DNA of 64,000 nt from Pseudomonadota bacterium. GTDB lineage: Bacteria; Myxococcota_A; Polyangia; Polyangiales; Polyangiaceae. Positions within the stretch are counted from its first letter, which is position 1; every line of letters starts with the position of its first letter. The stretch covers positions 1-64,000 of the forward strand of contig JAFAER010000139.1 in NCBI GenBank assembly GCA_023423895.1, read 5' to 3'. This document shows, one piece after another, positions 50,750-59,002 of the stretch. The position numbers were made by a program, and so were the translations under genes. The notes beneath the pieces were generated by a model. That model had not been told where the DNA came from. It did not search any database and worked only from the letters and a program-made list of their open reading frames with translations.

Positions 50750-51820
50750 TCAGGGGCAGAGGCCTTGTTGCGGCCTGCACTGGCAGAACCCGTTGGAGCC
50801 ACAGAACCCGCCCCAGCAGCCGCAGTTGAGGTCGCAGTCGCCATTGCAGGTGACCGTCTGCCCGCAGTTGGTGACCCCGGTGCCGGAACACCGGCTTCCG
50901 CAGTTGTTGCTCGTCGTCGTGCAACCACAGCCGTTCGGGCCTGCGCCGCCGCCTCCGCACGTGTTCGGCGCGGTGCAGGTGTTCGGGCACTCGACGACCT
51001 GGCCACAGTTGTTCGTCCTCGGACCACACGCGACGCCGGCACACGTGGTCGTGGTCGGCTCCGGGATGCAGCAGCTCGTTCCGATGCAGACCTGGCCCGA
51101 GGCGCACTGTTGCGGACAGCCGACGTTCTGCCCGCAGTTGTTCGTCACGTTGACGCCCCCACAACGACCGCTGCAGGCCGCGCCGTTGTCACTGCAACAC
51201 GAGCCGTCCGCCTTGCAGATGGCTCCGGGCGTCGCGCACGCGCCGCCGTTGCCACAAGCCACGGTCTGACCGCAGTTGTTGACGGCCGTCCCGCACGCCT
51301 TGCCCCCGCAGGTCGTGGCCGTGGGCTCGGGATCGCAATTGCAGCTGTTGTTCGTGCACGTCCCGGTGTCGCAGCCACCGCAGTCGACGGGACGCCCGCA
51401 GTTGTCCTGGGTCTGACCGCAACGGTTGGTGCACCACGATCCCTCGGAGACGCACTGGCAGCTCCCAGTGATGCACGCCTTGCCAGCGCCGCAATCGTCC
51501 GAGCACGCGCGCGGGCTGTCGCAGTTGTCCTTGGTCGTCCCGCAGCGATCCGCACACGTCACCGCGTTCGGCTCGGGGGTGCAGGAGCTCGTGACGCCGC
51601 CGTCTCCATCCGTGACGACGGCGCCGTCGGGGCCAATCACGGCGGGCGGCGGCGGCGAGCCGTCGAGCCCGTCGCTCGGCGACGCGAGCCGAGCCTTGTC
51701 GAAGTCGACGCCGGCGATCGTCTCGCAGCCAGCGCCGATGACGATGCTCGTGACCGCAAGCGCGACCACGAGCACGAGCTTCGTCGGTTGAGAGCCACGG
51801 CGTCCCGGCACGATGGACAT
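50750..51820 (-). CDS. Cys-rich lipoprotein with NNCGQ repeats
   Basis: The 356-residue product has a lipobox (IGAGC, Cys32) followed by ETIAGVDFD, an N-terminal form frequent in Labilithrix-type lipoproteins. Beyond an Asp/Gly-rich linker come at least six repeats of the type CGxxxxNCGQxVxC (KDNCDSPRAC, QDNCGRPVDCGGC, VNNCGQTVACGNG, TNNCGQNVGCPQQC, TNNCGQVVECPNTC, TNCGQTVTCNGDC). The regular unit suggests a stacked disulfide rod. It diverges from the Ser/Thr kinase gene with about 61 bp between starts. Confidence 0.82.
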   Translation of the reverse strand: MSIVPGRRGSQPTKLVLVVALAVTSIVIGAGCETIAGVDFDKARLASPSDGLDGSPPPPAVIGPDGAVVTDGDGGVTSSCTPEPNAVTCADRCGTTKDNCDSPRACSDDCGAGKACITGSCQCVSEGSWCTNRCGQTQDNCGRPVDCGGCDTGTCTNNSCNCDPEPTATTCGGKACGTAVNNCGQTVACGNGGACATPGAICKADGSCCSDNGAACSGRCGGVNVTNNCGQNVGCPQQCASGQVCIGTSCCIPEPTTTTCAGVACGPRTNNCGQVVECPNTCTAPNTCGGGGAGPNGCGCTTTSNNCGSRCSGTGVTNCGQTVTCNGDCDLNCGCWGGFCGSNGFCQCRPQQGLCP

Positions 51821-51881
51821 TGTAGTCCCGCGCTCGGCATTGCACCTGGGCGAAGCGTTGCTCACGAGGAATGCATCCGCA

Positions 51882-53576
51882 ATGGGTGCCAGCCTGGCGA
51901 GTCTCATTTCGTCTCCGCGCGCGCGGGGGGAGCCGCGGCACGGACTTCGCTTCGACGTCGATGCGGGGATCATCGCCGGCTCCGGTGGTAAGCTTCGGTC
52001 GTTGGGTACGGAGACCCGCCACCTTGCCGAGGGACGCGTCGGTACGCTCCTCGACGGTAAATGGTCGCTCGACGCGCTCCTCGGGTACGGCGGCAGCGCA
52101 GCGGTTTATGCGGCGACCCACCGGAACGGTAAGCGCGCTGCGATCAAGGTGCTCCACCCGCACTACGTCGGCGACGAGAACCTCCGCGGCCGCTTCACGC
52201 GCGAGGGCTACGTCGCCAACAAAATCGAGCACCCCGGTGCCGTCTCGGTGCTCGACGACGACGTGGCGGCGGACGGGACGGTCTACCTCGTCATGGAGCT
52301 CCTCGAGGGGACCTCGCTCGAGAAGATAGGGCAGAAGGTAGGGCGCGGCGAGGCGGCGCCGCTCACGATGGCGGAGGTCGTCCGCATCGTGGACGACCTG
52401 CTCGATGTCCTCTCGAAGGCGCACGCGATCGGCATCGTCCATCGTGACATCAAGCCGGCGAACCTGTTCGTGACCACGACCGGGCAGGTGAAGGTCCTCG
52501 ACTTCGGCATTGCGGGGCTCGCAGAGGCGAAAGCCGACGGTTCGTCGCTGACGCAGACGGGCTTCATGATGGGCACGCCCGCGTTCATGCCGCCCGAGCA
52601 GGCTCGCGGCCGGTGGGCGGAGGTCGATGCCCGGTCCGACGTTTTTGCTGCCGGTGCGACGATGCTCGCGCTGTTCACCGGGCGACGGCCACGTCGTGCC
52701 GAGACCGCGAACGAGGAGCTGCTCGCGGCGATGACGGCGCCGCTCGCGCCGGCGGCGTCGCTCGTTCCGAGCTTGCCGCCTGCGATCGCGTTTGTGATCG
52801 ACCGAGCCGTCGCGTGGAACCGCGACGAACGGTGGCCCACGGCTCAGGCGATGCAACAAGCGCTGCGCGCCGCCGCGCGCGAGAGCGAAGCTTCGCTCGG
52901 GGCGCCGGCGACGGGCGACGGTGCTCCGATCGCACCGTTCATGGTGACGACGACGCTGGTCACGCCGAGCGCGCCGCCGCGCGGAGCGCATCCAGCTCCG
53001 GCCGCGAGCGTGGAGCCACCGCCGGGCCTCACGACGAGCCGCGCCGTCCTTCACTCCGCTGCGCCTCCCGCGACACCGAAGAAGTCCACTGCAAGCGTCG
53101 CCGCTGTTTCTGTCGGCCTCTTGGTCGTGGTCGTCGGGCTCGCGGCCGGTGGTGGGCTCTACGTCCGCGCGCGAGGAGGAACACGTGCTGCTACGCCCGC
53201 GCCGCTGGCGGCCGACCCCGCGTCGGGCGCACGTCCAGGAACGCCAGCGTTGTCCGAGGACCTTCCCAGACCGACATCCGGCGTTCCTGGAGCCGCATCT
53301 GCCGTTCCCGGACCGACATCCGACGTTCCTGGAGTCGCATCTGCCGTTCCCGGACCGGCATCCAGCGTTCCTGGAGCCGCATCTGCCGTTCCTGGAGTCG
53401 CATCTGTAACGGGCCACGCTGAAGCAACGCCGGCGGTCGGGCAGAGCGCCGACTCCGCGGCATCGACGAGCGCACCGGCGAAGCTCGACGCGAAGCCCGG
53501 TAAGACATCCTCGCCCTTTCGCCCGACGCCGTCTGCCTCGGCCGACCCAGCCAAGTACTTCGATTCCCGGTTCTGA
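51882..53576 (+). CDS. Transmembrane Ser/Thr protein kinase with Pro/Ala-rich exposed tail
   Basis: The 564-residue product has a Hanks-type kinase domain about residues 60-330: the glycine loop GYGGSAAVYAA, catalytic Lys89 (AAIKVL), HRDIKPANLF with Asp189, DFG Asp207 (DFGIAG) and GTPAFMPPEQA. All catalytic residues are present, so it should be active. A Pro/Ala-rich linker leads to a TM segment about 403-428, and the exposed tail carries three 14-residue repeats (42 bp each). The start is not secure: ATG 51882 has GAGGA 11 bases ahead, TTG 52002 is an alternative. The next gene follows after 4 bp and belongs to the same transcript. Confidence 0.9.
   Translation: MGASLASLISSPRARGEPRHGLRFDVDAGIIAGSGGKLRSLGTETRHLAEGRVGTLLDGKWSLDALLGYGGSAAVYAATHRNGKRAAIKVLHPHYVGDENLRGRFTREGYVANKIEHPGAVSVLDDDVAADGTVYLVMELLEGTSLEKIGQKVGRGEAAPLTMAEVVRIVDDLLDVLSKAHAIGIVHRDIKPANLFVTTTGQVKVLDFGIAGLAEAKADGSSLTQTGFMMGTPAFMPPEQARGRWAEVDARSDVFAAGATMLALFTGRRPRRAETANEELLAAMTAPLAPAASLVPSLPPAIAFVIDRAVAWNRDERWPTAQAMQQALRAAARESEASLGAPATGDGAPIAPFMVTTTLVTPSAPPRGAHPAPAASVEPPPGLTTSRAVLHSAAPPATPKKSTASVAAVSVGLLVVVVGLAAGGGLYVRARGGTRAATPAPLAADPASGARPGTPALSEDLPRPTSGVPGAASAVPGPTSDVPGVASAVPGPASSVPGAASAVPGVASVTGHAEATPAVGQSADSAASTSAPAKLDAKPGKTSSPFRPTPSASADPAKYFDSRF
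53271..53396 (+). repeat. Three tandem 42-bp repeats in the kinase tail
   Basis: Units at 53271-53312, 53313-53354 and 53355-53396 differ by a few bases each, followed by a partial fourth. Each 42-bp unit is itself built from two related 21-bp halves and encodes SxVPGxASAVPGPx. Unit length is a multiple of three, so expansion or loss keeps frame. Confidence 0.9.
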
Positions 53577-53580
53577 ACGG

Positions 53581-54537
53581 ATGAAGCACCCGCCGTATCT
53601 GACGACATCTTTCGCGATCACGATCGCGGCCATGTGCTGGACGACCACCACGCAGGCGGCGCCGTCGGAAGGCGAGACGCTCTTCCGAGAAGGTCGCGCG
53701 GCGATGCAGGAGAAAAACTACGACGTCGCGTGCGCGAAGTTCGCAGAGAGCCAGAAGAAGGAGCCCGCGCCCGGGACCGCCCTGAACCTCGGTGAATGTG
53801 AGGAGCAGCGCGGTCATCTCGTCGCTGCGGGTGAAGCCTTCACGATCGCGTCCGCGACGTTCACCGCTCCGGACAAGCAGAAGTACGCTGCATCACGCGC
53901 CGAAGCCGTCGACCGTAAGACGCCGCGTCTCACCGTGCGGACGAGCGCACCGGTCCCGGAGCTCGTCGTCCACGTCGGCACGAGCGTGCTTCCGCTCGAC
54001 ACCGAGGTGAAGATGGATCCCGGCGCGGTCGTGATCCGCGCGGAGGCGCCGCGCCGACGCCCGAAGGAGCTGACGGCGACGCTCCGCGAAGGCAGAAACC
54101 TCGAAGTCGACATCGGCGTCCTCGAGCCCGATGGCGCGAACGGCGCAGCCGCGGCACCAGCGCTCGCGGCTACACCGTCGAAGACCGGGCTCCAGGATCA
54201 CCTCCGCCCCATCGGGCTCATCGTCGGCGGGGTCGGCGCGGCCTCGCTCATCGTCGGCGGCGTGACGGGCGTGCTCGCGCTCGATCGCGCGGGCACCGTC
54301 GAAGATCGATGCACCCCGGACCTGGTCTGCGATCGCGAAGGTCTCGACGCTGCGCGCTCAGGCAGCACGCTGTCTCTCGTCAGCACGATCACGATCGCCG
54401 CGGGCTCCGCCGCGCTCGTCGGCGGTGCTGCCCTCTACTTCTTCGCGCCGCGCGCTGCGAAGCGCACGGGCGGCGTCGGGATGACCCCGACGGCATCCCG
54501 CGACGGCGCCGGGCTCACGATCCGGGGCGTCTTCTGA
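53581..54537 (+). CDS. TPR/PEGA-like exported protein partnered with the Ser/Thr kinase
   Basis: The 318-residue product has a signal peptide (SFAITIAAMCWTTTTQA), a TPR-like N-terminal part (ETLFREGRAAMQEKNYDVACAKFAESQKKEPAPGTALNLGECEEQRGHLVAAG), a PEGA-like beta segment (VVIRAEAPRRRPKELTATLREGRNLEVDIG), and two hydrophobic segments near 215-245 and 270-295. It starts 4 bp after the kinase stop. This TPR-plus-PEGA companion is a recurring neighbour of myxobacterial kinases. It could sit in the envelope as a kinase input or target; that link is inference. Confidence 0.8.
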   Translation: MKHPPYLTTSFAITIAAMCWTTTTQAAPSEGETLFREGRAAMQEKNYDVACAKFAESQKKEPAPGTALNLGECEEQRGHLVAAGEAFTIASATFTAPDKQKYAASRAEAVDRKTPRLTVRTSAPVPELVVHVGTSVLPLDTEVKMDPGAVVIRAEAPRRRPKELTATLREGRNLEVDIGVLEPDGANGAAAAPALAATPSKTGLQDHLRPIGLIVGGVGAASLIVGGVTGVLALDRAGTVEDRCTPDLVCDREGLDAARSGSTLSLVSTITIAAGSAALVGGAALYFFAPRAAKRTGGVGMTPTASRDGAGLTIRGVF

Positions 54538-54605
54538 ACGAGCGTGATCGACGTTGCGCGAGCTGTTCGTGACCGCCACGAGGAGCACCGCGCCCACGGC
54601 GCGGA

Positions 54606-54896
54606 ACCGAAGTGGAACGCCAGGAGCTGCCACTTCGACGGATCGTTGGGATCGCAGTCTGTCCCCGTCAACGAATGGCCCGCAGGGGCGCTCGCGCCGA
54701 TGCACACGGTTTGCGCGCTGCCGCTACCGACGCCGTCGCCGTCCGTGTCAGCAAAGAGCGCCGTGTTGACATGGACCGTTGGGTTCGTGTCGTCGCAGTC
54801 CTCGCCGTCCGGCACGGTGGAGTAGTCCGGCGGGAGGGCTGCGCCGCTGCAGACCGTTCCGACCTGCGGGACGGTGTACGTATCGCCGTCGCCGTC
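54606..54896 (-). pseudogene. Fragment of a MopE-like metal-binding repeat gene
   Basis: The minus strand encodes a start-less stretch with DGDGDTYTVP, DGEDCDDTNPTVHVNTALFADTDGDGVGSG and GTDCDPNDPSKWQLLAFH, the DCDD/DxDGDG pattern of MopE-like or thrombospondin-type calcium or copper repeats. Neither end continues into a signal peptide or a proper C-terminus; downstream it reads into sequence antisense to the kinase partner gene. It is the remains of a truncated surface protein gene. Confidence 0.55.
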
Positions 54897-54991
54897 GCGC
54901 AACGAGGCACGGATCAACGGGGAAGCTGCATGAAGGACTCCCCTCGCGCGGGCGTGAGCCCGCGACAGGCCCAACACGTTACAACGTCGAA

Positions 54992-55225
54992 TTAGGCAGA
55001 AGGTCTAAACATGTGAACTTCGCGACAGCCCGTCGCGCTGACCTCGACGCCCATGTAAGCCTCCGTCCCAGCGGCGATCTCCGGCCACCTGCGCCAATCA
55101 GCAACACCGCGCGGTCCGTCGCTCACGTCCGAGCGGTCGGGGATGTTCCTCACGACGACGAAGAGCGGATCGCCGCCGATGGGAGAGGGACAACTCGCGC
55201 TCCTCGCACGACCAGCCGCGACACA
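54992..55225 (-). pseudogene. 3' fragment of an unidentified gene
   Basis: On the minus strand the frame ending at 54992 reads DPLFVVVRNIPDRSDVSDG, then WRRWPEIAAGTEAYMGVEV, with coding-like third-position GC and a terminal stop, but no start or signal peptide in front: upstream lies the end of the epoxide hydrolase gene. It looks like the C-terminal remnant of a lost gene. With the MopE-like fragment it explains most of the 690-bp gap 54538-55227. Confidence 0.35.
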
Positions 55226-55227
55226 CG

Positions 55228-56202
55228 TCAGGAGCGACGTCCGAAGACATTCTCGGCGAAGTGCAGGATCGCGCCGGTCGTCGCGTCTGCCGCTTCTTGC
55301 TGGATCCAGTGGCCTGCCCTGGGGATGACGAGGGGTGCGCGCAAGGTGGGGACGCGAGCGCGCATACGCTCGATGGCCCCCGGATCGAACACGTAGCCGA
55401 CGTCCCGCTCCCCGACGATGTAGAGCGCCGGCACCGTGACCCGGAAATCCGCGACGTCGTGCTCGTGTTCCCAGTCGCGATCGATGTTCCGATATCGCCG
55501 CAACGGTCCGCGGAACCCCGTGCGTGCAAAGACCGATGCCGCGGCGTCGAGCGCCGGCTCTTCGAGCCATGCCGGCCGGTTCGGGAAAGGCGACATTCCC
55601 TCGAGCAGCCCGGCGGCCCGCGGCTTTCCGAAAAACCCCATGCCCGGGGACGGCGCGTCACCAGAGCCTGCGTGGTAGATGCGCTCGAGGACGCCTCTGG
55701 GATCCGCGTCGAGCTCTCGCTCGGCGACACCTTCCTCCTGGAAATGGAGGATGTAGAAGAAGGTATCGGCGAAGCGCTCGCGCATCATCACGAGCGGCGG
55801 TGCCGGCGCACGCTCGCCCAGCGGCGCCGAGAGTGCGACCACTCCTCGAAGCCGCTCCGGATGGCGAAGCGCAAGCTGCCACGCGGTGACGGCGCCCCAG
55901 TCATGACCGACCACGAGCGCCGACCGAACGTCGAGCGCGTCGAGCAGCGCGATCGCGTCGGCGACGTGAGAGCGCGTGTCGTGGCACGCGACGTCCGGCG
56001 GCGCTTCGGTGTAGCCGCAGCCGCGCGCGTCCGGCGCGACCGCGTGGTACCCCGACGACGCGAGCGCTTCGATCTGATGGCGCCACGAAAGCGACGTCTC
56101 AGGGAAGCCGTGGAGCATCAGGACGAGCGGTCCCTCACCTTGCTCGAGGATGTGATGTCGAAGGCCGTTGGCAGTGACGAAGCGACGTCGAAGGGCTGTC
56201 AT
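55228..56202 (-). CDS. Epoxide hydrolase-like alpha/beta hydrolase
   Basis: The 324-residue product matches the EH/haloalkane dehalogenase branch: oxyanion motif HGFPETSLSWRHQ, nucleophile elbow GHDWGA with Asp as the nucleophile (normal for epoxide hydrolases), VAPDARGCGYTEAP, GERDVGYVFDP and the base His in AGHWIQQE. ATG 56202 precedes the first conserved strand. It is divergent from an AraC-type regulator 77 bp away, a common arrangement for an inducible enzyme. The epoxide substrate cannot be read. Confidence 0.88.
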   Translation of the reverse strand: MTALRRRFVTANGLRHHILEQGEGPLVLMLHGFPETSLSWRHQIEALASSGYHAVAPDARGCGYTEAPPDVACHDTRSHVADAIALLDALDVRSALVVGHDWGAVTAWQLALRHPERLRGVVALSAPLGERAPAPPLVMMRERFADTFFYILHFQEEGVAERELDADPRGVLERIYHAGSGDAPSPGMGFFGKPRAAGLLEGMSPFPNRPAWLEEPALDAAASVFARTGFRGPLRRYRNIDRDWEHEHDVADFRVTVPALYIVGERDVGYVFDPGAIERMRARVPTLRAPLVIPRAGHWIQQEAADATTGAILHFAENVFGRRS

Positions 56203-56279
56203 TCGTTTGCGGCGAACGTAGAATCCTGTCCCATCCCGATGAAGTCGCGAACGTCTTGGCTTCCGTCGCGAGCGTCTCG

Positions 56280-57176
56280 ATGAGTGCGGACGCTCCTCGC
56301 GTCGCGGCAGCTTCGCTGCGCTTCGAGTCCTCTCGAGCGACGAGAGTCGAGCTTGCTGGCTCCTGGGGAGCGTCACACCCAGGCATCGGTACTCCGACGC
56401 TCTACGTCTTCGAATCCGGGAGCGCCGTCGTCGAAACGCGCTCGGGCGGTCGCGTTGTGGTCACGGCAGGCGAGCTCCTGCTGTTTCCGCGTGGAGGTGC
56501 GTACCGGATGGCGAGCGATGCACGCGCTGCGACGCCGCCGATCGGCGAGGTCGTCGCGAAGCATCGGCTCGCGTGTAGCTCGGTCCTCTCTCTCGGCGCT
56601 GGAGGCACGACGACGCGCGCAACAGCGTTCGCGTTCACCCCCGCCGCCCGCGAGACGAGCGACCTTCTTCGATTCGCGCCGGAGCTGGTCGTTCTCGGCG
56701 AGCGCTCGGAAGAGCCGTGGCTCGCGGACGTTGCTCGCGCGCTCGGAGGTGTCGCCCTCGACGAGACACCGACCGCGGGCGTCGCCGCGGCGAAGCTCGG
56801 CGAAATCGTCTTCGAGAGGGCCATTCGGACGGCGGTCGATCGACACCCCACCGCCCGCCTCGTACTCGCGACCGCGAGCCTCCTTAGAGGGTCCCTCGCG
56901 TTCCCCTGGACGGCGGAGAAGGTCGCGCGCCGACTCGGCTACTCCCGCGCGGCGTTCTACGTCGCGTTCGCGCGCGCGGCGGGCATGTCGCCGATGGCGT
57001 ATGTGATGGACCTGCGGCTCCGCGAGGCCAAGCGGCTCCTTCGCGACAGCGAGAAGAACATCGACGAAATCGCGGAGAGCGTCGGCTTTGGTTCGGCTTC
57101 GTCGTTCGCCGCTGCATTCCGGCGCCGCGAGGGAGAGCGCCCGAACGCGTATCGGAGAAGAGCCCGAGCGTGCTGA
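56280..57176 (+). CDS. AraC family transcriptional regulator with cupin-like sensor domain
   Basis: The 298-residue product has an N-terminal cupin_6-type domain (GIGTPTLYVFESGSAVVETRSGGRVVVTAGELLLFPRGGAYRM) and a C-terminal AraC DNA-binding pair of HTHs: TAEKVARRLGYSRAAFYVAFARAAGMSPMAYVMDLRLREAKRLL, then IDEIAESVGFGSASSFAAAFRRREGERPNAYRR. ATG 56280 is taken; a TTG at 56256 would add eight residues. It faces the epoxide hydrolase gene across a short gap and probably controls it; the ligand is unknown. Another 120 bp separate it from lysS. Confidence 0.9.
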   Translation: MSADAPRVAAASLRFESSRATRVELAGSWGASHPGIGTPTLYVFESGSAVVETRSGGRVVVTAGELLLFPRGGAYRMASDARAATPPIGEVVAKHRLACSSVLSLGAGGTTTRATAFAFTPAARETSDLLRFAPELVVLGERSEEPWLADVARALGGVALDETPTAGVAAAKLGEIVFERAIRTAVDRHPTARLVLATASLLRGSLAFPWTAEKVARRLGYSRAAFYVAFARAAGMSPMAYVMDLRLREAKRLLRDSEKNIDEIAESVGFGSASSFAAAFRRREGERPNAYRRRARAC

Positions 57177-57297
57177 GCGCGCCAGCCTCGCCGAAAAGCA
57201 GTCTCCACGCCGCGTGTCGAAGCGGCGAAAGGTTTCTGTTTCCCGCGAATTGTCGACGCTTTACGTCGCACCGAGCACGCGCTAAACGCCGCTCGCC

Positions 57298-58998
57298 ATG
57301 TCCGACGCACGCAAGCAGGCACCGGGAGAAAGCGGCTCATCTGCAGAGGAGACGCTCATCGCGTCCCGTCGTGCGAAGGCAGACAAGCTCCGCGCGCGCG
57401 GCGAGAACCCGTTCGCGAACGATGTTCTGCCGAAGAGCGGCGGTACGACCGTCGACATCGCCGACCTCCGCGCCAAGGCGCAGGCCGCACGCGGCGAGGA
57501 CGGCAAGTACACCGAGGAGCGCGTCAAGGAGGCCACGCAGGGCGCGGTCTTCCACATCCGCGGGCGGGTCATCGCATTCCGCTCGACGGGCGGCCTCTCG
57601 TTCCTCCGCCTGCGCGACCGCACCGGCGAGGTGCAGCTCCTCATCAGCGAGGCGAGCCTCGGCGAGGCGTATGCGCGGCTCGACGAGATCGACCTCGGCG
57701 ACATCGTCGAGTCGGAAGGAACGCTCACGGCGAGCAAGCGCGGCGAGCTCTCGATCGAGCCTTCTCGCGTGAGGATCCTCACGAAGGCGATGCGGCCGCC
57801 GCCGGAGAAGTGGCACGGCCTGCAGGACGTCGAGACGCGCTATCGCCAGCGCTACGTCGACCTCGTCGCGAACCCGCACGTGGCCGATGTCTTCCGCGCG
57901 CGGAGCTACATCGTCCGCGCGACGCGCAAGGTGTTCGACGAGCAGGGCTTCCTCGAGGTCGAGACGCCGACGATGCACACGCTCATCGGCGGCGCCGTCG
58001 CGCGCCCGTTCGAGACGCACCACAACGCGCTCGACATGAAGCTCTTCATGCGCATCGCGCCGGAGCTGTACTTGAAGCGCCTGCTCGTCGGCGGGCTCGA
58101 GCGCGTCTACGAGATCGGCCGCTGCTACCGCAACGAGGGCATCTCGACCCGGCACAACCCGGAGTTCACGATGCTCGAGTACTACTGGGCGTACGCCACG
58201 TACGACCAGCTCATGGACTTCACGGAGAAGATGCTCCGGTCGATCGACGCCGAGCTCGCCCGCGCGATGCCGGAGGCGCAGGCGCGCTGGAGCGCCGAGC
58301 GTCCGTTCACGTTCGACGAGCCGTTTGCGCGCGTGCCGATGAACGTCGCCGTCGCGAACGCCGCCAAGGCGACCAAGATCGCCGCATGGGAAGAGGCCGT
58401 CGCGAAGGACGGCGGAATGGGGCTCGTCGCGGCGCTGACCGCGATGGGCGACTTCGGCGGCAGCATGAAGGAGTGGTCGAAGAGCTCGCCACGCGCAAAG
58501 GCCGTCGACTGGGGCAACCTCCGCAAGGGCTGGATGAAGTGCGAGAACGACGGCGAGCGTCTGTTCGCGCTGTACGAGTACCTCTCCGAGCCCTTCCTCA
58601 CGGAGGACTACAAGGCGAGCGACGGCAAGCGCAGCCTGCCCGTCTTCATCATGGACTACCCGTTCGAGACATCGCCGCTCGCACGCCGGAATGACGCGCG
58701 CCCGGACCTCGTTGACCGCTTCGAGCTGTTCGTCCACGGGCGAGAGCTCTGCAACGCGTTCAGCGAGCTCAACGATCCGGACGATCAGGCGGAGCGGTTC
58801 CGCGAGCAGGTCCGAAAGAAGGCTGCAGGGGCGGAAGAGACGATGGACTACGACGAGGACTACATCCGCGCGCTCGAGCAGGGCATGCCGCCTGCCGCTG
58901 GGTTCGGGATGGGCATGGATCGCCTGACGATGATGCTCACGAACGCGCCGTCCATCCGCGACGTCATCCTCTTCCCGCTGCTGCGCAAAGAGACCTGA
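57298..58998 (+). CDS. lysS: Lysyl-tRNA synthetase (class II)
   Basis: The 566-residue product is a class II LysRS: an OB-fold anticodon-binding domain about 80-175 (VFHIRGRVIAFRSTGGLSFLRLRDRTGEVQLLIS), motif 2 with RCYRNEGISTRHNPEFTMLEYYWAY, and motif 3 GMGMDRLTMMLTNAPSIRDVILFP at the end. It is somewhat longer than the E. coli enzyme through an insertion about 300-400 and a longer N-terminus. It charges tRNA-Lys. The next gene, a LolC/E-type permease, begins 4 bp after the stop; lysS beside lolC is a familiar pairing in delta-type bacteria. Confidence 0.96.
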   Translation: MSDARKQAPGESGSSAEETLIASRRAKADKLRARGENPFANDVLPKSGGTTVDIADLRAKAQAARGEDGKYTEERVKEATQGAVFHIRGRVIAFRSTGGLSFLRLRDRTGEVQLLISEASLGEAYARLDEIDLGDIVESEGTLTASKRGELSIEPSRVRILTKAMRPPPEKWHGLQDVETRYRQRYVDLVANPHVADVFRARSYIVRATRKVFDEQGFLEVETPTMHTLIGGAVARPFETHHNALDMKLFMRIAPELYLKRLLVGGLERVYEIGRCYRNEGISTRHNPEFTMLEYYWAYATYDQLMDFTEKMLRSIDAELARAMPEAQARWSAERPFTFDEPFARVPMNVAVANAAKATKIAAWEEAVAKDGGMGLVAALTAMGDFGGSMKEWSKSSPRAKAVDWGNLRKGWMKCENDGERLFALYEYLSEPFLTEDYKASDGKRSLPVFIMDYPFETSPLARRNDARPDLVDRFELFVHGRELCNAFSELNDPDDQAERFREQVRKKAAGAEETMDYDEDYIRALEQGMPPAAGFGMGMDRLTMMLTNAPSIRDVILFPLLRKET

Positions 58999-59002
58999 CG
59001 GC

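Noticed and set aside
51189..53651. 820-codon minus-strand open frame
   Set aside because: It spans the antisense of the kinase, and out-of-phase sequence of the Cys-rich lipoprotein gene; the repeats seen in it (RERQMRLQE) are the antisense reading of the 42-bp kinase repeats.
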